Of a DNA stretch of 38,919 nt, positions 7,513 through 16,312 are shown in pieces. The stretch is from NCBI GenBank assembly GCA_017471445.1, contig JAFUTJ010000014.1, positions 1-38,919 on the forward strand, written 5' to 3'. The stretch comes from Alphaproteobacteria bacterium. Lineage in GTDB: Bacteria > Pseudomonadota > Alphaproteobacteria > Rs-D84. The translations under genes and the position numbers were made by a program. Each line of letters starts with the position of its first letter. Position 1 is the stretch's first letter. A model generated the notes under the pieces. That model was given only the letters and a program-made list of their open reading frames with translations. It made no database searches and was not told where the DNA came from.

Positions 7513-7681
7513 CTGGAGTTTAAGAACAATCTGTTGAGTTGCGTGGTTTATTCAATATATTCGCCACACTCCAACCGCAATACGGTTGGATTCGCAATAT
7601 GTCTGATATTCATCAGACACAACAGATGGGTTCTTAAGCCCAATACAGGTAAATCTGTATCAAATTGAATGATAAAAGAAA
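7481..7681 (-). ncRNA. Structured RNA, small RNA or attenuator leader (unassigned)
   Basis: On the minus strand a consensus TATAAT lies just upstream (7688-7693) and an intrinsic terminator ends the unit (7481-7512). Between them are well-paired helices. A closing stem pairs 7620-7627 with 7529-7536 (8 bp) and 7630-7637 with 7520-7527 (8 bp). Three internal hairpins follow: 7600-7607/7612-7619 (8 bp), 7570-7577/7583-7590 (8 bp) and 7543-7546/7564-7567 (4 bp). A separate 6-bp hairpin ATACAG...CTGTAT lies in the 5' part. The branched fold with closing stem suggests either a free small RNA (6S-like size) or a leader controlling the secreted-protein gene whose ribosome site follows the terminator. 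It does not match tmRNA, RNase P, SRP RNA or any riboswitch I can recognise. Confidence 0.6.
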
Positions 7682-7687
7682 AAGATT

Positions 7688-7693
7688 ATTATA
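7688..7693 (-). promoter_or_regulatory. -10 box of the structured RNA
   Basis: A perfect TATAAT on the minus strand, 17 bases after the mnmG stop codon. The -35 region is A/T-rich with no clear hexamer. Transcription would start near 7681, just before the paired region. Confidence 0.5.
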
Positions 7694-7709
7694 ACAACAA
7701 TAAAAAGTG

Positions 7710-9353
7710 TTATTTATTCTTTAATCTGCGCAGAACGACCATTATTCCCGCCGGTGTCATACCGGGAATGCGCGATAATGCAGCGATATTTTCCGGTCGT
7801 GTGGCGGTTAATTTCTGAACCAATTCGTTGGTCAGCCCCGGTAAATTATAGTCAAAATCGCGTGGTATTTTTAATTGTATGTCACGTCGATATGCGTCAA
7901 TTTCGCGTTCATTGCGTGCGATATAACCTGCATAGAATGCATCATTTTTACTTATAATATCACGTTTCTGATTCATTATTTCATCGCGTCGTGTCGGGCA
8001 TATCATGCCACATTCAACCGCCAAATCACCCAAACGGGCGATTGCATTATCGGCACGCAAATTCAACCGATATTCTGCACGTGATGTAAACATACGATAC
8101 GGTTCATCAACACCCAATGTTGTTATATCGTCAATTAAAACACCAATCATTGAATTTGTTCGGTTCAGGTTTAATTCCGCCCCACGCCCCACAAATGCGG
8201 CGGCGTTTGCACCGGCAATAATACCTTGGGCAGCGGCTTCTTCATACCCAGATGTGCCGTTAATTTGTCCCGCAAAGAACAGCCCTGGTATATCTTTACT
8301 TTCCAGTGTCGTCTTTAATGCGCGTGCATCAATTGCGTCATATTCAATTGCATAACCATATCGTGCAACACGCGCATTTTCTAATCCCGGAATTGTCCGA
8401 ATCCACAGGTCTTGGATGTCGGAACCAAAACTGGTTGAAATGCCGTTGGGGTAAATTAATGGACTGTTTAACCCTTCGGGTTCTAAAAACACATGGTGCG
8501 ACGTATGTTCGGGAAAACGCATTACTTTATCTTCCAGACTGGGGCAATAGCGTGGACCGGTACCGGTTATTGTGCCGTTATACATCGGTGCCGACGCAAT
8601 ATTGGCACGTATTATTTTATGCGTTGCGTCATTTGTATGCGTGATATAGCAATTTTCGTGATAATTATTTTCGTCGCAACCAACGCCGAACCAATCGTGC
8701 GTTTCATCAGGTGATTGAATTTCGCATTTTGTAAAATCAATACTGTCGCGATAAATACGCGCCGGTGTCCCGGTTTTCAGGCGCATAATATTAAACCCGG
8801 CATCATGCAATGTGTCCGAAATATTTTCATCCGACAACTGATATTCGCCATTATCCATAATGCGACCCGATGGCACGCGAACATTGCCCATCGTTACACA
8901 TCCGCGCAAAAAAGTCCCCGTTGTTATAATAATTGCACGCGCGCGATATTTATTATTTAAGATTTTGCTTTCCAGATTCAGCGATGAAACCGTTTCGTAT
9001 ACAACGGTTAAATTTTCGGTGTGCGACAATATGGACATAACCGCCGTATGGTATAAATCGCGATCAATTTGTGCGCGTAACGCCTGGGTTGCCGGACCAT
9101 GTGTCGCATTCAGGTTACGCCAATGAATCCCCGCCGCATCCGCCGCATTTGGCATTACACCACCTAATGCATAAATTTCTGCAATCATCTGTGATTTGCC
9201 GGGTCCACCAAGCGACGGATTGCACGACATTGCGCCAATATCACCATCGCACATGGTTAACATCAACGTACGGGCACCACGTCGTGCGGATGCCGATGCC
9301 GCCTCTGTTCCGGCGTGTCCCCCACCAATAACGATTACATCAAAATCATACAT
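7710..9353 (-). CDS. mnmG: tRNA uridine-5-carboxymethylaminomethyl modification enzyme MnmG (GidA), short form
   Basis: A 547-aa FAD enzyme, partner of MnmE in wobble-uridine modification. The FAD-binding start is [21 protein letters not shown]. Family blocks seen are [70 protein letters not shown] and [17 protein letters not shown]. The C-terminus is [20 protein letters not shown], which resembles the usual end of the family. E. coli MnmG has about 629 residues, so this one is ~80 shorter through internal losses rather than end truncation. Its start overlaps the fabG stop (TAATG). It is last in the metG operon. Confidence 0.93.
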   Translation of the reverse strand: MYDFDVIVIGGGHAGTEAASASARRGARTLMLTMCDGDIGAMSCNPSLGGPGKSQMIAEIYALGGVMPNAADAAGIHWRNLNATHGPATQALRAQIDRDLYHTAVMSILSHTENLTVVYETVSSLNLESKILNNKYRARAIIITTGTFLRGCVTMGNVRVPSGRIMDNGEYQLSDENISDTLHDAGFNIMRLKTGTPARIYRDSIDFTKCEIQSPDETHDWFGVGCDENNYHENCYITHTNDATHKIIRANIASAPMYNGTITGTGPRYCPSLEDKVMRFPEHTSHHVFLEPEGLNSPLIYPNGISTSFGSDIQDLWIRTIPGLENARVARYGYAIEYDAIDARALKTTLESKDIPGLFFAGQINGTSGYEEAAAQGIIAGANAAAFVGRGAELNLNRTNSMIGVLIDDITTLGVDEPYRMFTSRAEYRLNLRADNAIARLGDLAVECGMICPTRRDEIMNQKRDIISKNDAFYAGYIARNEREIDAYRRDIQLKIPRDFDYNLPGLTNELVQKLTATRPENIAALSRIPGMTPAGIMVVLRRLKNK

Positions 9354-10081
9354 TAAAAACGACCCATTGCGCCATTTATGTTTAATGTTTGTCCGTTGAT
9401 ATATGATGATTCATCAGATGCCAAAAACACGCACGCGTTTGCAATATCATCCGGTTCACCAAAACGACCGGCCGGAATTTGTGCCAGATAACTTTTCTTT
9501 AATTCATCACTTAATACATCGGTCATTGGGGTTTTTATAAAACCAGGCGCAATGGCGTTTGCGGTGATGTTGCGGGATGCAACCTCGGCTGCGATTGATT
9601 TGGTCATAGCAATCATTCCACCCTTGGACGCGGCATAGTTTGCCTGGCCTGGGCCACCAATGACACCGATAATTGATGCCATGTTTATAATACGACCAAA
9701 ACGATTTTTCATCATCGGCATAATTGCCGCACGGCACATCTTGAAACACGAACGCAGGTTTGTGTTTATAACGTCATCAAATTGTGCATCGGTCATGCGC
9801 ATTAATAATGTATCGCGCGTAATGCCAGCATTGTTTACCAATATATCCAATTTACCCGCCGCGGCGATTGTGTCCGCAACCAATTTTTCAGCCGCACCAT
9901 CCGATGCCAAATCTGCGACAATTTTAATGAATCCATCATCAAATTCTGAATTCATTTTTTCGGCATTGCGTCCCGATACAACAACCGTTGCACCGGCATG
10001 TTTCATTTTGTGTGCAATTGCACCACCAATTCCACCGGTGGCACCAGTAATCAGAACAACACGACCAGTTAAATCAAACAT
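9353..10081 (-). CDS. fabG: 3-oxoacyl-[acyl-carrier-protein] reductase FabG
   Basis: A 242-aa short-chain dehydrogenase/reductase of typical FabG length. It reduces 3-oxoacyl-ACP with NADPH in fatty acid elongation. Cofactor motif TGATGGIG (~13-20), NNAG near 83-86, and catalytic Ser136, Tyr149 and Lys153 (YAASK). The C-terminal [10 protein letters not shown] is typical of FabG. It sits two bases after fabD and overlaps mnmG by one base. A fabD-fabG pair supports the fatty-acid assignment over other SDRs. No acpP or fabF follows here, which is unusual. Confidence 0.93.
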   Translation of the reverse strand: MFDLTGRVVLITGATGGIGGAIAHKMKHAGATVVVSGRNAEKMNSEFDDGFIKIVADLASDGAAEKLVADTIAAAGKLDILVNNAGITRDTLLMRMTDAQFDDVINTNLRSCFKMCRAAIMPMMKNRFGRIINMASIIGVIGGPGQANYAASKGGMIAMTKSIAAEVASRNITANAIAPGFIKTPMTDVLSDELKKSYLAQIPAGRFGEPDDIANACVFLASDESSYINGQTLNINGAMGRF

Positions 10082-10083
10082 AA

Positions 10084-10959
10084 CTAAAACTCCAACTTCT
10101 TTGCGTTAATTTTATCGGTAATACGACCCGCCAATCCGGTCAATACATTGCCGGGACCAACCTCTATCATATCTGTGATTCCCAAATCTGCCATACGTAA
10201 AACGCTTTCGCGCCAGCGCACACCATGCGTCATCTGATACGCCAAACTTTCGCGAATTTCGTTTACATCCGTCATAACGTCGGCGGTTTTATTAGAAATA
10301 AATTTTGCAGTCGGCGCATGTATTTCCACACTTTCCAATGCCGCACGCATGGCATCCGCCGCGGGCGATTGCATTGCACAATGTACCGGCACAGACAATG
10401 CCAACGGCATTGCACGTCGGGCACCGGCACCCTTGGCCAATTCCAAAACACTTTCCACATCTGCGCGGGCACCGGATACAACAACCTGGCCTGGACAGTT
10501 ATCGTTTGCAACACTGCAATTTTTACCGGCACAGATTTCGTTTAATGTCGGAACGTCCAACCCCAACACGACCGCGGTTAAACCCGACCCAACAGGTGCC
10601 GCCGCCTGCATCGCATTACCACGAATACGCAACAGACGCGCGGTATCGGCCAAACTGATTGCGCCAGCGGCACACAATGCCGTATATTCACCCAATGAAT
10701 GCCCTGCAACATATTCCGGCAACGCCACGTTTGACGCACGCAGCATTGCGATTGATGTTGCCATAATTGCCGGCTGAACATTCGCGGTTAATGTTAATTC
10801 ATCCATTGAACCGTTAAAGATAATATCAGACAACTTTTGATTTAACGCATCGTCCACCGCGTCAAATACCGCCCGCGCGGCGGCGTTTGTTTCATATAAT
10901 TCGCGCCCCATGCCGACACTTTGTGCACCCTGGCCCGGGAATACAAATACAGATGACAT
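10084..10959 (-). CDS. fabD: Malonyl-CoA:ACP transacylase FabD
   Basis: A 291-aa protein. It transfers malonyl from CoA to acyl carrier protein to feed fatty acid synthesis. I start at ATG 10959 (MSSVFVFPGQGAQ), which has AAAGGTG ~6 bases upstream; the frame is open further up but without a ribosome site. Motifs: FPGQGAQSVGMG at 7-18, nucleophile GHSLGE with Ser88, and the His-containing VPVHCAMQSPAAD. It is 31 bases after queH and 2 bases before fabG. Confidence 0.95.
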   Translation of the reverse strand: MSSVFVFPGQGAQSVGMGRELYETNAAARAVFDAVDDALNQKLSDIIFNGSMDELTLTANVQPAIMATSIAMLRASNVALPEYVAGHSLGEYTALCAAGAISLADTARLLRIRGNAMQAAAPVGSGLTAVVLGLDVPTLNEICAGKNCSVANDNCPGQVVVSGARADVESVLELAKGAGARRAMPLALSVPVHCAMQSPAADAMRAALESVEIHAPTAKFISNKTADVMTDVNEIRESLAYQMTHGVRWRESVLRMADLGITDMIEVGPGNVLTGLAGRITDKINAKKLEF

Positions 10960-10990
10960 AATCACACCTTTGGTTGTTATTATATGCGAA

Positions 10991-11536
10991 TTATACTTTA
11001 CGCATGCTAAATTCGCAACCACAATAGTTTTGCCGGTAAAATTCGGATTCGCGATTTATTTGTACGCGCAGGGCTTCATTCCACTTAATTGGTAAATATT
11101 TTATATCACCGCACGATTGTTCGGCGGCGGTATCAACCTGGGCCTGGTCCTTGTGACGTGATACACCGAATACAGATGCAATTGCGTTGTATCCATTTGC
11201 CTGCGCAAATTCGCGTGCATAACAAAACCGATATGCAAAGCATTTACTGCACCGTGCGCCACGTTCGGGCTCGTTTTCCAATCCCGCAACCGCGCGACGC
11301 CATGCCGCATGGTTATAATCACCAACGGCGTATTTTACGCCCAATTTTTCACAATATTTTATCTGTTCGTTCAGGCGTTTTTGATATTCGGTATCCGGGT
11401 AAATATTAGGATTAAAAAACAAAACAATAAAATCATCCACACCCGCGATTTCACGATTGGCTAACTCACGAATTGCGCCCGCCGAACACGGGGCGCAACA
11501 CGACATTAAAACCAAACGTATTTTATCATTTTGCAT
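10991..11536 (-). CDS. queH: Epoxyqueuosine reductase QueH
   Basis: A 181-aa protein of the QueH (former DUF208) family, which catalyses the last step of queuosine synthesis on tRNA without cobalamin, unlike QueG. The four-Cys signature is visible: CCAPC near 13-17, then RCSKCF near 95-100, plus the C-terminal YCGCEFS. FFNPNIYPDTEYQKR is also typical. It overlaps the preceding unknown gene by 11 bases. It fits with mnmG in this operon, as both act on the wobble base of tRNAs. Confidence 0.9.
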   Translation of the reverse strand: MQNDKIRLVLMSCCAPCSAGAIRELANREIAGVDDFIVLFFNPNIYPDTEYQKRLNEQIKYCEKLGVKYAVGDYNHAAWRRAVAGLENEPERGARCSKCFAYRFCYAREFAQANGYNAIASVFGVSRHKDQAQVDTAAEQSCGDIKYLPIKWNEALRVQINRESEFYRQNYCGCEFSMRKV

Positions 11537-12131
11537 ATTGGAAAAATTGTTTTAACCGCAATGGAATCGCATCTGTGCGTTTTGGCCATATTTGTTGTAT
11601 CTGTTTATTTACCAATAAATCATACATTGAATTCAACGCACGCACAAATATTACACGTTCGTTCCATGATTCTTCGCGCGGGGCACGATATTCAACAGCA
11701 TCGCGCCCCGTACGTATATACCCACCCCCACAGACCGCATTATGACGCATAATACTACTACTTGTGGTAACAACGGGCGATATATCAGATCTGGTTAATG
11801 CCGGAACCATATGAACAAATTCCTTATAACGCTGTGCGGCGTTCCTTTGTACATCCAAACCGGAATGCACCGCATCATCAATAAATAAATCAATCTTTTT
11901 CTGATCAGAATATACCACCGGCGACTTGGTTGTACGCATATCTACTATTGTTTTTGTACGCAACACACAAACCTTGTACACATCGGTCAAATTCTGCCGG
12001 GTCAGTGTTTCTATAAATTGTTCCAATGTTACACCTGTTGGCAATTTAACAAACGCGTTTTCAGAACAATCGTAATTGTTGCTATACAACTTGTACGAAT
12101 AATCATAATTAATTTTGTGTCGCATATTCAT
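11526..12131 (-). CDS. Hypothetical protein in the metG-mnmG operon
   Basis: A 201-aa protein that I do not recognise. The start is placed at ATG 12131 (MNMRHKINYDYSYK), which has a GGGGG run ~7 bases before it; the frame stays open to 12206, overlapping the previous gene. No signal peptide or membrane span is visible. It is charged, with a Gly-rich patch (CGGGYIRTGRD) near the centre. It overlaps queH by 11 bases. The first ~60 residues (LPTGVTLEQFIETLTRQNLTDVYKVCVLRTKTIVDM) have the same flavour as the neighbouring 90-aa protein, so the two could be related, but this is a weak impression. Confidence 0.65.
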   Translation of the reverse strand: MNMRHKINYDYSYKLYSNNYDCSENAFVKLPTGVTLEQFIETLTRQNLTDVYKVCVLRTKTIVDMRTTKSPVVYSDQKKIDLFIDDAVHSGLDVQRNAAQRYKEFVHMVPALTRSDISPVVTTSSSIMRHNAVCGGGYIRTGRDAVEYRAPREESWNERVIFVRALNSMYDLLVNKQIQQIWPKRTDAIPLRLKQFFQYAK

Positions 12132-12153
12132 AACATTACCCCCATAACATAGT

Positions 12154-12426
12154 TCAACGGTGACGGACAACCAAATTCTGTATAATATTTTTTGGCAATT
12201 GCCCATCCGTAATCTTGTAACAAAAAGTTATTTTCTTACCATCCGGCCATAACACAATATCACTTGGTTTTGTATACGTTACATTTTTTTCTATGGTTAA
12301 GGATACAGCCTGTTTCATATTCAGCGTTGGCAACCGTCGCACCATATCCGCGCGGGAAATACCATCACGTGACATTAATTGAAATCCATCATCATATTCA
12401 ACAATATATCTGTATGTTGTTTTCAT
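12154..12426 (-). CDS. Small hypothetical protein after metG
   Basis: A 90-aa protein that I do not recognise. It starts with MKTTYRYIVEYDDGFQLMSRDG and has a basic C-terminus. No signal peptide, membrane segment or Cys pair. AAGGA lies ~14 bases before the ATG, which is a loose ribosome site. It is 20 bases after metG and 22 before the next gene, so it is co-transcribed with them. Confidence 0.6.
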   Translation of the reverse strand: MKTTYRYIVEYDDGFQLMSRDGISRADMVRRLPTLNMKQAVSLTIEKNVTYTKPSDIVLWPDGKKITFCYKITDGQLPKNIIQNLVVRHR

Positions 12427-12446
12427 TTTTCATATTCCCATTGTCC

Positions 12447-14438
12447 TTAACCGTTATATTCGGTCCCAATCTGGGTATCAGTTGGTAATTCAATTATTTT
12501 TGTACCATCGCCACCGACACCTAATTCTGCGGCGCTGCACATCATACCACAGGAATCGGTTCCGTCAACATTTCGTTTGGCAATTGGTTTCTTTTGCCCG
12601 GGTAATACACACCCAACCGGGGCCAGCACACCAACCATGCCCGCACGCACATTCGACGCACCACATACAATTGTCAACATGTCGCCCCCGGCATCAACTG
12701 TTAAGACATTTATTTTTTCACGCGTCTTGTGCGGTGTAACATCAATAATTTTTGCTGCAATCGGTACAATGCGTGCACGTGGCGAAAAACGTTCTGTTAA
12801 TGATTTTACCGTTTCATCATCAATCCGCGTAAACAGGTTTTCCGGCACAACAAACGTTTCATTATCCGCAATACGGCGCACATATTTTTCCGGCCAGGTC
12901 AGGTCATGCGCACCACCAAATATGTCACACATTTTTTCAGACGTATTTGGAATAAACGGTGCCGACACACGCGCATACAGGTCAATTAATTGAAAACATT
13001 CATTCAACACAGCCCCGGCTGCGTTCATATCACCGTCTTTGACCAATGCCCACGGCGCCATTTCCGTCATATATTCGTTACCAATTGCGTACAGTGAACG
13101 CAGCGCGACAATCGCCGCACGGAATTCACACGAATCCAAGGCGGACGTTAGTTCATTTAATTTTTCATTAACACGCGTATCTAAATCTGTGCTCTGTGCT
13201 CTACGCTCTATGCTCTGCTTTGGCACATTTGTGCCAAAGTTCTTTTGCGTTAATTTACAAACCCGCGACACAAAATTCCCCAGCATCCCATTCAGGTCTT
13301 TGTTCACAATATCGGCAAAGCGTTCAATTGTAAAATCTGTATCATCTGTTTCGGGGGCCGATGCCATTAACACATACCGCCAACAATCAGATGGCGCAAC
13401 ATCAATTGCCGCGTCCAAAAATATACCGCGTTTTTCAGATTTGGAAAATTTACCCCCATCATAGTTCAAGAAATTCATAGACTTTAACATATCAACGGTT
13501 TTCCAATTGTCATTCATTGCCAATTGTTGTTCTGGGAAAAAGACCGCGTGAAATTTCACATTGTCTTTGCCCATAAATTGCGCGTAATACGTTTCAGAAT
13601 TTTTCCACCAATCGGCCCAGTTTTTATTTGCCGCCTGGGAAATAGAAACATAGCCCCACGGTGCATCAAACCAAACATAAAAAGTTTTGTTTTCGTAACC
13701 GGGCTTGTTAACCGGTATGCCCCAACTTAAATCGCGCGTGATTGATGTGTCGCGCAATTCGTCCGATGCCCAACCGCGAGCAATCGCGCCGGCGGTTTTT
13801 GACCATTTTGGTGCGTGTTTTGTTAGCCATTCGCGCCATGCGCCCTGAACACGTGATGCCATAAAGAATAAATTTTTTGTCGGTCGCATTTCAATATTTG
13901 CCGACCCAGAAATTGTTGAACGTGGGTTTATTAATTCGGTTGCTTCGTATGTTGCACTGCAATTATCGCATTGGTCGCCACGGGCATTTTCATAGCCGCA
14001 ATTTGGACATGTACCCACCAATTGCCGGTCGGCCAAGAAAATATTATCATCAACTGAAAACGGCTGAATCGTTTCGCGTTCTTCTATTAATCCCTGGGAA
14101 TCCAGGCGCGTGAACAAATCGTGTATTAATTTTTCCTGTAATTCTGTATGGGTGCGACCATACAAATCAAATGACAGGTTAAAATCACGCACCGCCCGCA
14201 AATGCTTTTCATAATATTTATTGTTATATTCCAACACCGGGATTCCTTCGCGCATTGCACCAACAATCGCAGGTGTACCATGTTCATCGGCACCGCAAAC
14301 ATACAACACATCGCGCCCACGCGCACGGCAAAAGCGTGCGTATACATCTGACGGCAACCAACATCCAACCAAATGCCCCAGGTGCAATTCACCATTAACG
14401 TATGGTAATGCCGATGTAATTAAATATTTTTTCCCCAT
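12447..14438 (-). CDS. metG: Methionyl-tRNA synthetase with C-terminal tRNA-binding domain
   Basis: A 663-aa class I aminoacyl-tRNA synthetase that charges tRNA-Met. The start is ATG 14438 (MGKKYLITSALPYVNGELHLGH), after GGGGAAAATAAC. HIGH-type motif HLGH; a four-Cys zinc knuckle (CPNCGYENARGDQCDNC); KMSKS-type motif KFSKS. The last ~100 residues are an EMAP/Trbp111-like tRNA-binding domain (KIIDVTPHKTREKINVLTVDAG...CGASNVRAGMVG). A low-complexity stretch near residue 415 (QSIERRAQSTD) comes from a short DNA repeat plus a 10-bp-stem palindrome at 13186-13239 and looks inserted. First gene of a seven-gene operon. Confidence 0.96.
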   Translation of the reverse strand: MGKKYLITSALPYVNGELHLGHLVGCWLPSDVYARFCRARGRDVLYVCGADEHGTPAIVGAMREGIPVLEYNNKYYEKHLRAVRDFNLSFDLYGRTHTELQEKLIHDLFTRLDSQGLIEERETIQPFSVDDNIFLADRQLVGTCPNCGYENARGDQCDNCSATYEATELINPRSTISGSANIEMRPTKNLFFMASRVQGAWREWLTKHAPKWSKTAGAIARGWASDELRDTSITRDLSWGIPVNKPGYENKTFYVWFDAPWGYVSISQAANKNWADWWKNSETYYAQFMGKDNVKFHAVFFPEQQLAMNDNWKTVDMLKSMNFLNYDGGKFSKSEKRGIFLDAAIDVAPSDCWRYVLMASAPETDDTDFTIERFADIVNKDLNGMLGNFVSRVCKLTQKNFGTNVPKQSIERRAQSTDLDTRVNEKLNELTSALDSCEFRAAIVALRSLYAIGNEYMTEMAPWALVKDGDMNAAGAVLNECFQLIDLYARVSAPFIPNTSEKMCDIFGGAHDLTWPEKYVRRIADNETFVVPENLFTRIDDETVKSLTERFSPRARIVPIAAKIIDVTPHKTREKINVLTVDAGGDMLTIVCGASNVRAGMVGVLAPVGCVLPGQKKPIAKRNVDGTDSCGMMCSAAELGVGGDGTKIIELPTDTQIGTEYNG
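13186..13239. repeat. Short tandem repeat plus palindrome inside metG
   Basis: Copies of a GCTCTG/ATGCTCT-like 7-8-mer (CTGTGCTCTGTGCTCTACGC then TCTATGCTCTG) run up to a perfect palindrome CTTTGGCACA / TGTGCCAAAG with a 2-base loop (13218-13239). It stays in frame and encodes the linker FGTNVPKQSIERRAQSTD. Small palindromic elements inserted in frame in genes are known from Rickettsia; this one is not shown to be related. Confidence 0.5.
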
Positions 14439-14538
14439 GTTATTTTCCCCTGTACCTTCGCTTCTTGTAAAAAAGGGCAACCAACGGGCCGCCCCAGAAT
14501 CCCGTTTATGTTTTAATTAAAACTATTTATACATTCGC

Positions 14539-14568
14539 ATTATATTTTCCACATGTACTATATATCAA
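14539..14568 (-). promoter_or_regulatory. Promoter of the metG operon
   Basis: On the minus strand TTGATA (14563-14568), an 18-base spacer and TATAAT (14539-14544). It lies between tRNA-Val and metG, about 100 bases before the metG start codon. Confidence 0.7.
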
Positions 14569-14578
14569 ACTGAAAAAG

Positions 14579-14655
14579 TGGTGGGTGGTATTGGACTCGA
14601 ACCAACGACCTTTACGATGTCAACGTAACGCTCTAACCAACTGAGCTAACCACCC
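14579..14655 (-). tRNA. tRNA-Val (anticodon GAC)
   Basis: A 77-nt cloverleaf on the minus strand. Acceptor stem GGGTGGT / ACCACCC, D-arm AGCTCAGTTGGTTAGAGC, anticodon stem TTACG / CGTAA around a TTGACAT loop (anticodon GAC), T-arm with GGTTCGAGTCC, discriminator A and an encoded CCA (14579-14581). Confidence 0.95.
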
Positions 14656-14667
14656 AATGCGCCACGC

Positions 14668-14695
14668 ATTATATCAAACAAATTATCAAATGCAA
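14668..14695 (-). promoter_or_regulatory. Promoter of tRNA-Val
   Basis: On the minus strand TTGCAT (14690-14695), a 16-base spacer and TATAAT (14668-14673), 13 bases before the tRNA 5' end. The tRNA-Thr promoter at 36033-36060 has the same two hexamers and the same spacer length. Confidence 0.8.
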
Positions 14696-14699
14696 GCAG

Positions 14700-15470
14700 A
14701 TATGATATTCCCCTCCGTGGGAGGGGTCCGGCGCAGCCGGGGGGAGGGTTTCCCACAAACGCGTGTTGCGACAAGACCCGCCCCGTCCCGCCGTCGCTAT
14801 CGCGCCCGCGGTCCACCCCGCCCCGGCGGGGAATCCGCACCGACAAACGCGGATACGTGTTACCACAATAACGATGTGGTTTATGAACACCGCGACGACG
14901 TGGTCCTGGAACACAGATATACATATGCCCATGACGGGCACGAAATTCCCCTCCTTGGGAGGGTTCATGTGGCGACCCATGACGGGCATGAAATTCCCCT
15001 CCGTGGGAGGGGTCCGGCGTAGCCGGGGGGAGGGTTTCCCACAAATGCGTGTTGCGACAAGACCCGCCCCGTCAGTGCTGGCGCACTGCCACCCCGCGAC
15101 ATCACCCACAAAATTCTGGTGAATTTTGCGGGGCCCGATTGCAGGCGGGGAATCCGCACCGACAAACGCGGATACGTGTTACCACAATAACGATGTGGTT
15201 TATGAACACCGCGACGACGTGGTCCTGGAACACAGATATACATATGCCCATGACGGGTATGAAATTCCCCTCCTTGGGAGGGTTCATGTGGCGACCCATG
15301 ACGGGCATGAAATTCCCCTCCGTGGGAGGGGTCCGGCGCAGCCGGGGGGAGGGTTTCCCACAAATGCGTGTTGCGACAAACCCGCCCCGTCAGTGCTGAC
15401 GCACTGCCACCCCGCGACATCACCCACAAAATTCTGGTGAATTTTGCGGGGCCCGATTGCAGGCGGGGAA
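14700..15470. repeat. GC-rich tandem repeat, two full ~318-bp copies plus a partial one
   Basis: Two near-identical direct copies lie at 14831-15149 (319 bp) and 15150-15467 (about 317 bp, with a 2-base loss at GCGACAAACCC). A partial copy of the inner part lies at 14700-14830. Each unit carries palindromic blocks such as CTCCGTGGGAGGGG and CCGGCGCAGCCGG, and short GACGGGCATGAAATTCCCC motifs. GC content is far above the surroundings. Open frames here (up to 178 codons) are repeat artefacts, as they occur on both strands and have no ribosome sites. A related block lies in the opposite orientation at 18312-18455. This is the only content of the gene-free region 14700-15545. Confidence 0.85.
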
Positions 15471-15545
15471 TTTCATACCCATCACGAGCGGCAACCAGCA
15501 ACCAATAACCAAATCATAAATCAGCAATCATAAATCCGAAATTAT

Positions 15546-15568
15546 AAAAAAATCCCGCAGGGCGGTAT
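15546..15568 (-). terminator. Terminator after the 15581-16312 gene
   Basis: Minus-strand hairpin ATACCGC / GCGGGAT with one mismatch (15552-15568), followed by seven T (15546-15552). The same terminator type, with similar flanking sequence, ends the 18542-22051 gene. Confidence 0.7.
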
Positions 15569-15580
15569 GGGTTATCACTG

Positions 15581-16312
15581 CTATTCCTTTTTTCTTTGTT
15601 TTTGTAACTCTTCATCATATTTTTTTCTTATCTCGCTTCTTAAACTATCAAGACATTCTTGGAAATCTGCTTTTTTTATCATTGTTTTTTCATTTACACA
15701 CTTATCACCAGTCTCATCTGACTTTTTACCCGTCGCCAAACGATAATCTTGTGCCAATTGTTTACGCAATTCAGGCGTAACATTTGCGCCATTATTTGAT
15801 GAATTATACAGCGTATTAATATTGTTATTCAAACATTCATAAACCTTTATCTGTGTTAATTCGTTATTACAGTTCTGAACCCCCGCGATAAAGATATTAC
15901 GGTCACTAGAAACAAATCTGTCACCAGACGCTGTAACACTGGAACCGGATGGGGTTGCGCCGTTGGCGGTGGCCTTGGCCTGTAATACGGCCTTTTCCAG
16001 TTGTATACGGAACCGTTTCAGCATTGCATCCATATAATCATATTGTTGTTTCATCTGCTGGGTGATTATGGTGGATTTTAATGCGATTACATTTTGCACA
16101 ATTGCGCGTTCGTCCGCCCCGCCATTTTTATCGCGGCCAACATTATACGCATGCACCGAACACAGCCCCAATTCCGGATTGATGTATTCGTTATCTTCAT
16201 CAGAACAACCATTGTCGGCGGAATATGCAACACCATGCATTGCCACCGTCATGACACATGCCACAACCGCACACAGAAGTTTATAACAAAATTTATCTTT
16301 TGCTATTTGCAT
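15581..16312 (-). CDS. Secreted hypothetical protein, third gene of the Cys-rich cluster
   Basis: A 243-aa protein. The signal peptide is clear (KFCYKLLCAVVACVMTVAMHGVAYSA, cleavage near AYSA-DNG). The middle (~70-115) is a probable coiled coil (IVQNVIALKSTIITQQMKQQYDYMDAMLKRF). Six or so Cys in the mature part, and a highly charged C-terminus (RSEIRKKYDEELQKQRKKE). It starts inside the end of the upstream gene (10-base overlap), so it is translated in step with it. No family recognised. The coiled coil and periplasmic/extracellular location suggest a structural or assembly role with the two upstream proteins, as inference. Confidence 0.75.
   Translation of the reverse strand: MQIAKDKFCYKLLCAVVACVMTVAMHGVAYSADNGCSDEDNEYINPELGLCSVHAYNVGRDKNGGADERAIVQNVIALKSTIITQQMKQQYDYMDAMLKRFRIQLEKAVLQAKATANGATPSGSSVTASGDRFVSSDRNIFIAGVQNCNNELTQIKVYECLNNNINTLYNSSNNGANVTPELRKQLAQDYRLATGKKSDETGDKCVNEKTMIKKADFQECLDSLRSEIRKKYDEELQKQRKKE

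Noticed and set aside
7481..7681. Assignment of the structured RNA as 6S RNA
   Set aside because: Size fits, but the multi-hairpin centre does not clearly give the long rod with a single open bubble; I keep it unassigned.
9071..9331. Plus-strand frames across mnmG, fabG and fabD
   Set aside because: They are shadows of the minus-strand genes; composition is His/Arg-rich and no ribosome sites precede them.
14700..15470. Repeated short motifs that could suggest a CRISPR array
   Set aside because: The period is ~319 bp with the same sequence between motifs; there are no unique spacers and no cas genes.
14646..15501. Several overlapping open frames up to 178 codons on both strands
   Set aside because: They are products of the GC-rich repeats, occur in many frames at once and have no ribosome sites or family features.
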